Assembly: GCA_037178625.1 (NCBI GenBank)
Contig: CM074130.1
Location: 62,001-126,000 of the forward strand
Source: Skeletonema tropicum
Taxonomy: Eukaryota; Bacillariophyta; Thalassiosirophyceae; Thalassiosirales; Thalassiosiraceae
Length of the DNA: 64,000 nucleotides
Reading direction: 5' to 3'
Both the position numbers and the translations under genes were made by a program. The notes beneath the pieces were generated by a model, which saw only the letters and a program-made list of their open reading frames with translations, did no database searches and had not been told where the DNA came from. This document shows positions 30,390 through 39,214 of this stretch, piece after piece (positions within the stretch are counted from its first letter, which is position 1; the number at the start of each line of letters is the position of its first letter).

Positions 30390-30720
30390 ACGGTAACCTA
30401 CGTATCATCAAAGTATTGTAAACAAGAAAAGCATCCGTAGACGGCTCAGACGACTTAGATCTCGACTGAGAGCTACTTCCTTGAGAATTAGATCTGCCGT
30501 CTGTATAATAAATATGAAATTTGGTCATCATTAAGTGATGACGCGGTTATCGGGCCATCGTTGCTCTCATAGAGTGCTTGTATGGCAGCTAGTCTTGAGC
30601 CGTTCGCAGTACAAACTGATCTCCGAAAATTTGTGTGTAGTAAGTGCTTGGGTCAGAACAGTCAGGACTTTTGTAGGATCCCCCATAGTGGTAGTTGCGT
30701 TGTTTTGGTCTCCAAATTGA
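30390..30720 (-). pseudogene. Tail of the cysteine-rich protein, second copy
   Basis: The frame reads SIWRPKQRNYHYGGSYKSPD with STYYTQIFG, matching the tail of the pseudogene at 12053-12860. It then shifts frame (DQFVLRTAQD) before the shared ALYESNDGPITASS segment. It belongs to tubulin block B. The cysteine repeats themselves are absent here. Confidence 0.55.
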
Positions 30721-30851
30721 GTCAGCTCGTTCTAGGATGTTTGATGGGGTTCTAGTGAATGCTTGTTGGGCCATGTTGGAGGCGTTTGGAAATTTGGATT
30801 TGTCGATGGATGTTGTGGAGTGTTTTGTAGTCGCCATTTGGCGGTATCTTA

Positions 30852-31421
30852 CTACCGCGCAAAAAAATTGCTCCAGGAGCATTTAGGTCCCGAGTTCGCT
30901 AGTAAAAAAAGTGATTAGCAAGCACTTTAGTCACGAGTTCCAACTCGAACTCGCACAAAATTCCTAGCAACCATGTCGACATATCCACTCCGTAGCCTGG
31001 TAAGTTTCTTGGTATACTTGTGCACTAGAATAACCAGGTGCTATGTGATAGCACACATTATTGGCTGTCGATAGAGCCACTGGTCAACATTGGAACTGCT
31101 GTATTCGTCCTGAAGTGGTTAATTAGCATGGGTCAGATGGGTTGTTTAGGCGATTTTACCTAGTGATTTTAACTAGTAAAAATGTTGAAAATCACCCAGG
31201 AACAATTGAAGATAACTCAATGAGGACTAGATATAGATGGGTCATCCAAGGAATAATTATATTCGGATAATGTTTAGTTTGGCATTCCCAATCGCCTTTT
31301 TTGTCGAATGTGTATTATTGGCCATGGTGGAGGGGGTGTGCTGACATGGTTGTAAGCTACTTTTGTGCGTGAGAGCGCGCTGGAACAATTTTTTGCAGGG
31401 AGCAATTTTTTTGCACGGTAG
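30852..31421. mobile_element. 570-bp MITE with 23-bp terminal inverted repeats
   Basis: Left end CTACCGCGCAAAAAAATTGC (30852 on) and right end its complement with one substitution (CTACCGTG..., ending at 31421). CTTA flanks both ends (30848-30851 and 31422-31425). No coding capacity. The superfamily is not identified; the duplication may be TTA or CTTA. Confidence 0.75.
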
Positions 31422-31456
31422 CTTAGTTTCCCAGGATTTCAAATACTAATAAATAG

Positions 31457-31610
31457 TTATTCCTAACGTTCAATCGCTATTTTAGCCGAACGTACAGATT
31501 TGATTCCTTCGTTGACAGGTTTCGCTAACCGGTACGTCGTACACTCCCTCAGCTTGTGCTCCCTCTGTTTCTCAGTGTGCTTCTTCTCGTCCAGGATCCA
31601 TTTTCTGTAC
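31457..31610. repeat. Dispersed repeat, copy 3 (start of a third tubulin-block unit)
   Basis: Matches 25977-26105, including the CTCAGTGTGCTTCTT and CTCGTCC parts that lead into the tubulin block, and then diverges. It suggests that block B was once followed by another unit. Confidence 0.7.
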
Positions 31611-31721
31611 ACTTGATATTAGTTTAGTAGAAGGAGGAGCTGATGACCATTCCAAAATTAAGCGTATTGAACCGAATAATCTCTTTGTTGAACCCTCATC
31701 GTTCACCACGAAAGACACACC

Positions 31722-33800
31722 TCATTTGCTGAGCATCGACGTACGCTTACGCAAACATGCACTACACTCGCAAGATAAAGTACACACTGGGCAGTAATCG
31801 ATGACAGGAGGTTTGGTGGGATCAATATCTGTTGCACTGAAATCAAGACGTTTCTACAGGTATCACGAGGTACAAGAAAGAAGTATCTTATGAGCTGGTG
31901 TCGTCGACGTCGACAAAACAGTGACAACTGCGAATAGACAAATCTTACCTCACAATGATTGTTGCAGTAGGAGTGCTTGCCACAATGAAATGTCACGCAT
32001 AGGTCTCTTCTCTTCTTGCTGTAATGTGTGAAGGCGTTAAGATCAGCTATGGAATTGTGTCAGCGGTGTAACATCGACGGATTGTAATACTTACCAGATG
32101 TGACAGGTCACATTTCTCTTTACCTGCAATACGCCGTCCGTGGTGCCGTCACTTCCTTTGTCCAGGTTTGATGGATTGGAAGCACCTCTATCGTTATTGG
32201 AACTATTCACCTTGTCACGATGTAGTTTCAAAGGCTTCGTCTTGCTCAACTCTTCAAGAGTAAGGTATTCATCACCGTTCGGGTCTGCCGGATAGACACA
32301 TAGTCTTGTTCCATCGGGCAAGATATCTTGCACTTGCCCTTGGTAGGTTCCATACCAGCCAAAATTCTTTTTGAATTTGTATCCGACTAAACCAAACTCA
32401 ACGTTTTCTTCCGGTGCGTCATTTTCTTTTACTTCTTTGGTATTTTTCGTGTTTGCGGCGGGTGTGTACCTGCTTGTCTTTTGGCGTCGTCTGCTGCGAC
32501 GTTTGGTGTTGCTGATTGGTGTTGTTTGGACATTTTGAAGCGAAGACTCCCCTAGTGGAGCCCTATTTCGAAGGTGTCGACTAGCAACTGATCCAACTCG
32601 AACGTTCTCATTGTTCACATTGTCATCAGATTCGGTAGGGCCACGATGCAAAGGACTTTGTGAGCCATTGCTCGAAGAGCTGATATCGTTTGTATCAATG
32701 TATGTCATCTCATCGGTTTCTTTCACTTTGAGCATTGGGTTGACTCTCTCATCGCCGTCGATGAGAGAGTGGCTGATACCATCGGAATCGGCATCTTTCC
32801 CAGCACTGCTCACTTCCAGATTATCGTCATCATAGTTATTGCAAAAGGTGATAAGATCGTTTGTATCAGTACTTTCATCATCACTTCCAGTGCTGTTCTG
32901 CATCTGCTCCACCAATGCTTCATATTTGTTCTTCCACTCATCGGCTTGCACTTGCCACTGTTCAATCTCATTTTCAAGGACATCAATCTCCCCATTTTTC
33001 TGTTGCAATAGATTAGTTAGATCTTCAAGCATCTCATCTGATACATACGGAAACGTTTGAGAGTCATGATCGGTATCATATTCAGAATTTGATCCAAAAC
33101 TCATTTCTAAGATAGACGGAGTTTCAAGTTGGTGTTGCTGCTGCTGCTGCCTGAGCTCTTCTTCCAATGTAACTAACTTGGACTCGAGCATGGATACCTT
33201 TTGCTCAGACTGGTGCAGTAATGACTTCAAATTGGTAACTTCAGCAGTTTTGGTCTCAACGAGCACATTCAGCATATCAAGCTTTACATTGGTCAAGTTC
33301 TTACTTCGCAATTTCTTGGCTTTTTCAGTCTGTGGGCGCTTACTTAACTTTCCTCTCATTACATTTGGGCTTGAGAAACTCATTCTGGGTAAATTCTTTT
33401 TGGACGAGCGTGATAGAGCTTGTAGAGAGCACACTGGAAGGAAGGAGTCTGTTGTGCGGCGTTGAGATCGACTTGTAGGTGAATTCAAGTGTTTCCTCAT
33501 TCCTGTCACCTGCTTTTCACCAATGTCATCGGGATTAATTAGAATACAAGGGCTTCCACTTTCAGACGAAGAGTTTTCCTCATCAATACCTGATAAACAG
33601 TGAAAAAGTGACTTGCTAATTGATGGAAGAGGAGACGGAGCTGTCAGCGACGAGTAATCCATCAGTTGTTTTTTGGCTACAGCTGAGCCAGGGGCTTTAG
33701 GAGTGGAGATAATCGTCATCTTGCTAATTGATGATGGTAAGCTTTGACAAGATTCTGACAATGAAGTACTTTTGAACTTTGTTCTTGATGGTGTCGTCAA
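31722..33800 (-). CDS. Tudor-like and cysteine-cluster (zf-4CXXC_R1-type) protein
   Basis: Exons: about 33800-32095, 32018-31949 and 31853-31722, with introns of 76 and 95 bp (GTAAGT...CAG and GTAAGA...TAG). Exon 1 encodes a disordered Ser-rich start, coiled-coil segments near residues 165-225 and 255-300 with poly-Gln, an Arg/Lys patch (KRRSRRRQK) and a Tudor-like fold at 470-520 (VGYKFKKNFGWYGTYQGQV...GDEYLTLEEL). The small exons complete a cysteine cluster: TCHICKKRRDLC, FHCGKHSYCNNHC, then DYCPVCTLSCECSACLRK, resembling the zf-4CXXC_R1 domain of CDCA7. A chromatin role is inferred. The frame begins at a TTG; the first ATG is 33719, or an upstream exon exists. Confidence 0.78.
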
Positions 33801-33815
33801 ATCGGCGAGAGGAAA

Positions 33816-34202
33816 GTGCGGAGGGTGGCATCAAGTTTCAGTACCGTACCTGTGAAATTCGCATTCGCGAGAAGAGAACTCGCCGGCCACAAACATGCAT
33901 GGCGAGACGTCGCGCTCCGGAGAGGGTACTTATCATCGAAGTCATTACAGTGCACTGGTAAGTCCTTTGGCATCATCAATACCGCACAAGCGCCAAGCCA
34001 GGTTGCTGACAATTCCGATGTAGATGATGAGCTCAACAGAATGGCGGCAGTAGCTGCGGATGATCTTTCCGATGATGGACTTGATGCTGGAGTGGAGGCT
34101 GCCATCGATATGCCTCCTTCTTCGAGCTGGTTGTTGAAACTCTCGAGAAGAAATCGTTCGACAGAGAGAATGCATTCAAACGACGAGTGGGAATATATGT
34201 AA
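33816..34202 (+). CDS. Hypothetical protein, divergent from the Tudor-like gene
   Basis: A 128-codon open frame with Arg-rich, Ser-rich start (RRVASSFSTVPVKFAFARRE) resembling a mitochondrial presequence, and an acidic second half (DVDDELNRMAAVAADDLSDD) ending SNDEWEYM. It begins at GTG; there is no in-frame ATG before the conserved part, so the start is uncertain or lies in an upstream exon. A GTAAGT at 33959-33964 could be a splice donor, but reading through gives the better protein. The opposite gene starts only about 15-100 bp away, so they may share a promoter. Function unknown. Confidence 0.4.
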   Translation: MRRVASSFSTVPVKFAFARRELAGHKHAWRDVALRRGYLSSKSLQCTGKSFGIINTAQAPSQVADNSDVDDELNRMAAVAADDLSDDGLDAGVEAAIDMPPSSSWLLKLSRRNRSTERMHSNDEWEYM

Positions 34203-34270
34203 CAGAAATTTTAAAGTACGTCTGGTGGGCCCTCAAGAGGCGACATTATCTACACTAAGTGATAACGAAC

Positions 34271-34483
34271 ATGTGCTGCAGTAGCTATTATTTCCCAGAT
34301 CGCACCCCATCCCACTTTAAAGCCAATGTCGGTAACTTCCAGGGAGGAACAGATGAAGCCGATAACTATTCTGGAATAAGATTGACTGACTTCGCTACAA
34401 GCTGGAGCAACTGTGTCGATACTCTTGGGCATTCCAAGCCAACAGTGACGTACAAGTGCCAGTCATCTTCAGGAGGCCTATAA
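34271..34483 (+). CDS. Small hypothetical protein or terminal exon
   Basis: A 70-residue frame (ATG 34271, TAA 34481-34483), or a terminal exon after an acceptor TATTTCCCAG ending near 34302. It reads FKANVGNFQGGTDEADNYSG then IRLTDFATSWSNCVDTLG, with protein-like composition but no recognised domain. It follows the previous frame on the same strand after 68 bp, so both may belong to one spliced gene. Confidence 0.3.
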   Translation: MCCSSYYFPDRTPSHFKANVGNFQGGTDEADNYSGIRLTDFATSWSNCVDTLGHSKPTVTYKCQSSSGGL

Positions 34484-34878
34484 ATCTATGAAGAGTAGGG
34501 TGGTAGAGACAGCCACTCTTCTTCCTCACACCAAGGCTATCTCACAGTGCTCCTGCAAGAATAACTGGTAATAATGTTCACACATCGTAACCGCTCTACT
34601 GAGCGCACAGACGTATTCTGAATAATATTTGATTGATAAACTGCTATGGAGTAGCATTTGTGCACTATGTGAAGTTAACGTCCTAATCTAAGTTGAAAAA
34701 TATTGTATCATCACTTTCAAATCATAAGTTGTACATGATTGAAAGCTTATGAGGCAGTATGTAGTTCAGGCCATAACAATTGCACATTTACAACAATTAG
34801 ACAAAAGTTCTACTAACAAATACTGGTCGAAGACCCCTAATCCTAATACGTTGTAGCAGCTTAGCTACCAAGCTTCAA
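34484..34878. other. Intergenic; shared 3' flank of the MDR duplicates
   Basis: From about 34735 the sequence matches 39215-39359. It is otherwise featureless. Confidence 0.5.
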
Positions 34879-36950
34879 TCATCTAACATTATCCACCGGA
34901 ACATGATGTGTTGAGTCAAGTTCTTCCCATGGAAGGACAACAATCGTCCCATTGGGAAGACCCTTCTCCACCAACTCTTGCGCTCTGGGTACTTCATTCA
35001 AAGCTATCCTGCGCGAAATCTTTGGATTGATCTCTTTGTTCCGGAGTTTCACAAGCAAGTACCTGAATTCGTGCTCAAACATTCGAGGATCATCTCGGAA
35101 TGACTTGTTCACGTCATAGAATGATACTTCCGGAAACATAGGTGAACTAAAGGTAAATCTAGACCAGGATCTGCCCATTCGGTCAAAAATAGATCCATGG
35201 TCACGTAGAGGGGGGTTGATGGTGCATACGAGCTTGCCATCACAATTCAAAGCCTCGTATGAAGATTCATATCCATCCAAGCATAGAGTATCGATGACCA
35301 AATCCATCTTTCCACTTAGTTTGGCAAATTTCTTCGGTTTGTTAGGGAGCCAAATTGCTCCCATCTTTTCCAAAAACTCGCGGTGAGATTTGTCTGCCGT
35401 AGCCACAACATTGGCACCTTCCTTCAATGCCAATTCTACCAAGGCTTGACCGACAGGGTCGGAACCTCCAATGATCAGCACCTTTGCATCTGTGTACGGG
35501 AATCTGTTCGTCCTACCTAGATTGAGCATTTGATATGCTGACATATAACTCTCTACCAAACAGAGGGCGTCATCACATGGAACATCGGGAGAGATGGGAA
35601 TAGCTGAACTGGCAGGGATAGAGATGAATCTGGCATTTCCCCTGCCATTTGGGGTCAAAGCAACAACTCGATCACCAACTTGGATCATGTTTTTCTTGCG
35701 AGCCGTCCTCCCTACACGAATGACTTCACCCACGATTTGTCGACCAGGGACTTCTTGGTTACCGGAGGATCTCTCGAGGTAATCTTGGATTGTAACCGTA
35801 GACGCCTTCGTACACGAGGAGAAGAAATATGCCAGTGACGCTATTGAGAAAAAGGAAAGCAAAACGAAGCGCATCAACCAAGCCAAGCCAAGCACCACTT
35901 TCGACTTACCTCTACCTTCACTAAAACGTGATCACTCCTATCTGGACGACGTGGTACATTTGGATATAGACGTAATCTCAAGCTCACCGGTGTGTCACTC
36001 GCATAAATATCCGCATAAATATCAAGTTGTCCTTTGTGCTTATTTAGCTCAGCAGTTCTATCCACAGTATCAATCTCTTCGTTCTTCTTCGCCAGAACAT
36101 CAGACGAATCATCATAATCCGCTGCGAACAACCAAGCCGAGACTGCACTCACAGCAGGCATTTCATTGGGGACAGGAGATGCCAAAGACATTTGGTCTAC
36201 GGCACTTTCATTGTTTGGATCTTCCAAGCCATCTGTGACTAATGCTACAGGGGATTCAGTTGTCTTACTCTGTTCTGACTCCTTTCGCTTCGAATCTTTG
36301 GGCGGCTTAGCTGGGACCGAAGTTGCCGTGGTAAATTCGGTTGCCATGGTAAATTCGTCATCTGTGTAACTTTCCTCATCACCATCTCCAAAACCACCGA
36401 AAAACCCACAATCATTCCCATCTTCAAAATATGCCTCTGTATCCCATGATCCCTCGCTAGCGCCGCTGTAGAAGGAGCTTTCTTCCGTGATATCAGGCGA
36501 TACATTTCCAGAGCCGCGATGCCTACTTTGTTCTTGCCGCATGGCATTCTTCGGACGAAACCCTTGATAACCTTTGTCTGCTTGTGTTGTGGAGCTGGTC
36601 TTGTTTTGTTTCGAGCCTTTAGAACTACCGAAGCTGAGGAAGCCTTTGCTACGCCGGCCGCCGGCGGTATTACTGCTGTCTCGCTGGTCATCACTGTTGG
36701 TTGACTCAGTCTTATTTTTTCGAGAGAACACCCTCATCCCCAACGATTTTGCCTCGTAGGTAGTTGTTGGTTACGACTTTACTTGCTTCACGGATTTGAT
36801 AGCACTGGAAGTTCTATCACCTACTTACAATTGCTAATCTTGAGAGATAAATTTTTGAGTTTGTTGGCTTCTCAGCGCAGCAGGGTTCTCAGAAGCTACT
36901 TACGAGTCTACGAAAAATTTGCTCGCCTATTATGGCCAACAAGAATTATC
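34735..36950. repeat. Segmental duplication, MDR block copy 1
   Basis: Near-identical to 39215-41515, covering 3' flank, gene and about 200 bp upstream. Differences include a 117-bp in-frame absence in exon 1 and five extra bases in the intron of this copy. Confidence 0.9.
34879..36743 (-). CDS. MDR-superfamily oxidoreductase with acidic N-terminal extension, copy 1
   Basis: Exons 36743-35910 and 35805-34879 (586 residues); the 104-bp intron has GTAAGT and ends GAAG. Unspliced, the two parts lie in different frames, which could be mistaken for a frameshift. Residues 1-250 are Ser/Gly-rich and acidic with KGFLSFGSSKG. The catalytic part has the GroES-like half (DYLERSSGNQEVPGRQIVGE, VGDRVVALTPNGRG) and Rossmann half (AKVLIIGGSDPVGQALVELA, then DLVIDTLCLDG), so NAD(P)H-dependent quinone-oxidoreductase or enoyl-reductase type. 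Zinc ligands are not obvious. The substrate is unknown. It lacks 39 residues of the linker found in copy 2. Confidence 0.85.
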
Positions 36951-37794
36951 AACGGGGGAATTCGGTATTCTGTGTATTTTCCCGGTGTCACTTTCACTTG
37001 TACACTTTTTCTTGAAATTTTGTCTCAATTGAAGTTTGGTATCCTTATTATTTACAGGATATTGCTTGGCTGGTATTTGTGAACTGGTATTGTATGGTAA
37101 GAGTTTTTCTGTGATAAAAATATCCTCACATCTCACAGCTCACTCTTCCTCTTGCTACAGTTGAAGAGGATGAAGAGTTAGGATTCCAGTGGACTGCCTT
37201 TGCGGCGATGCACGTAAAAAAGTGTTCACCAAAATTATTCAAAATTTCGTCACACTGCACACTGCCTACACCGCTCCATGTCATGGCGACCATCAACATG
37301 GACATGGCACCCTATCACCCTAACCACTATCCAACTCACAATCACCACCGAAAAAGATGCCGAATCCAAAGAAGTCAAAGGACCGCCCTAACAAGAAGGC
37401 GCCGGCGAAATCCTCGCTGCGAATGCTTCCCGCAACACTCTCTCCTGCTGCCGAAAGTGCAAAGGCATCCATCCACCGATCGTGTTGAAAAGATCCTTAG
37501 TGATATGATATAGAAAAAGAGTTTTGTTGATGAAGGCAGCGTTCTAACTTACCTCATTCGGTTTGGTACGTCTTTTCGATAACCGCAAAGAAAATGAACG
37601 ATGAGCACCTGGAAAAGATGACCGATGCTGACAATGAAATCAGAACCGAAATGATCGCAAGAGGACGACTCTCCGAAATTATTTCGCCGATGCTGTTGAC
37701 CCGCTCAAACCATTGCGTGATAAGCAACACCACATCATTTTCCTCAGGATAGATGGGGTGAAGCTCTTGATTATGATAAAGTTGTGGAGTACAA
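36951..37794. other. No gene firmly supported
   Basis: A 54-codon basic frame at 37357-37518 (MPNPKKSKDRPNKKAPAKSS, then a CCRKC motif) and an open stretch near 37590-37750 (EKMTDADNEIRTEMIARGRL) might be upstream parts of the Crypton remnant, but neither links by an obvious splice. Confidence 0.3.
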
Positions 37795-38969
37795 ATGACT
37801 ACTAAGTTTAATGTTGCTGTGGTTGAACGTTCATGCGCTGAGAAGTACATGAAGGCGCTGAAAATAACAGATGAAATCACCCCCGACATGGTAGTCGAAG
37901 ATGGTAGAGTCTTCTTATCGGTAGATCAATATAATAGAATACGCAGTGCAATTGCTTGGGTCTACAAAGTAGCAAGAGTGGAGATATGATGAAACCCGAA
38001 GCATACGAGATAATTGCAGAGCATTTGAAAGTGGAGAGAAAGATTCAATCATCTCATGCTTCTTTTGGACTGGAGTTTAATGAAGAGCAGTGAGAACTGT
38101 TTGAATGTGAAAATGATAAACATTGAATTTGAGGAAGCTGACATGAAGTTTGCATTCGAGAAGGAAAGCAGCATGAGGCATGCACGCCCATAGCACCTCG
38201 CCAATCAAGAAAAGCCTCAAATCGCCTCATATCTGTCTCGTGCTGTTCGCAAGGTACATCTTTGCGTGTCTGGCACCAATCAGTATACTAGGTACAGTAG
38301 TCGAATGCGAATGCATGATCTCTTTCAGGAAATGAAGGATGATGTGCACGACATTGGGATCAACTAGCAAGAACTTGGTACTCATTCTACTCGAAAGGCA
38401 TCGGTAGTATGGCCGCCAATGCCGGCACTTGGGTGTCACAAGCAAATAGGACCGGTATTGATTGTGCAACTAGAGCCAGAAGAGACCACTAGGAACACGG
38501 ATATCATGGTGACTAAGCTTAAGAGCTAAAGAAGTGGGCTATTCCCAAAGGTGATGAAGGAGCACCAACGTGCGACGCCATCTTGTGTGAGAGGATCAAT
38601 CACGGGTTCTTACCGTGGTTGCTACTTGACACGTGTGAACAGGAAGAATGACTGTCGTAACGGTATTGGAATACCGGAAGAGAGTCATATCCTGTGACAT
38701 TGGGCCCTTCGATTGTTGCCTTATATTTATATCTACGAGCGGGCTGGAAGCTTGGAGGTCTGACGGAGATGTATCGCTTTCGTCAAGACGCAGGTGATTT
38801 GAACGTGGTAAGAAGAGCTGCCTGTCTCGATATCGAGACAAAATAGTTTGGATATCGCCGCCATATTTCGACTGTTCAGACTTGGACCAAGACGGCAAGC
38901 TTGCGGCAATGGCAATGGCAATGGCCCAAGCTGACCGCTGGCTGAAAGAGCGCATTCCAAAGTTTTAGG
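37795..38969 (+). pseudogene. Crypton-type tyrosine recombinase remnant
   Basis: Pieces of one protein lie in order but in different frames. The N-terminal core-binding part reads ALKITDEITPDMVVEDGRVF and VDQYNRIRSAIAWVYKVARV (37795-37986), then KPEAYEIIAEHLKVE (from 37990). The catalytic block LGTHSTRK (38375-38398) matches the H-x-x-R motif of tyrosine recombinases in the LGTHS-x-RK form typical of Cryptons. Further downstream, ISPPYFDCSDLDQDGKLAAM leads to a TAG at 38967-38969, resembling the C-terminal SPPYFD region. Several stops and frameshifts mean it is inactive. It fills the gap between the two MDR duplicates. Confidence 0.6.
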
Positions 38970-39214
38970 GATCACAAAACAACAGCAAGAGGCAGAGAAT
39001 AATTTTGTGTAGGTCTACATTTAATGTACGTTTTACATCAACAACTTCATTCGTTTCAATGCTTTTACTTTGCTTGGTCTGGAGTGGGGGCACGAGCGGA
39101 CACCAAAGAGGCAAATTATACCCCGTTGACAGGGCCTTTTGTACCCGGTGAAACTTTTGCACCGGAGTTAATCCACTCGTACTATTATCGTACTGATCTT
39201 GTGAAGTTGTACAA

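Larger units (their letters stand above)
25977..30710. repeat. Segmental duplication, tubulin block B
   Basis: Matches 7722-7830 plus 9400-12290. Compared with block A it lacks about 1.6 kb between the dispersed repeat and the tubulin 3' flank, and has gained DNA between 28290 and 30385. A third partial start of the block is at 31457. Confidence 0.8.

Noticed and set aside
34879..36743. A frameshift splitting the first MDR gene in two
   Set aside because: The shift lies inside an intron, as shown by GTAAGT...AG ends and comparison with the second copy; the spliced frame is intact.
38596..38955. Minus-strand 119-codon frame with a signal-peptide-like start
   Set aside because: The plus strand at the same place reads the SPPYFD C-terminal part of the Crypton remnant, which is the better explanation.
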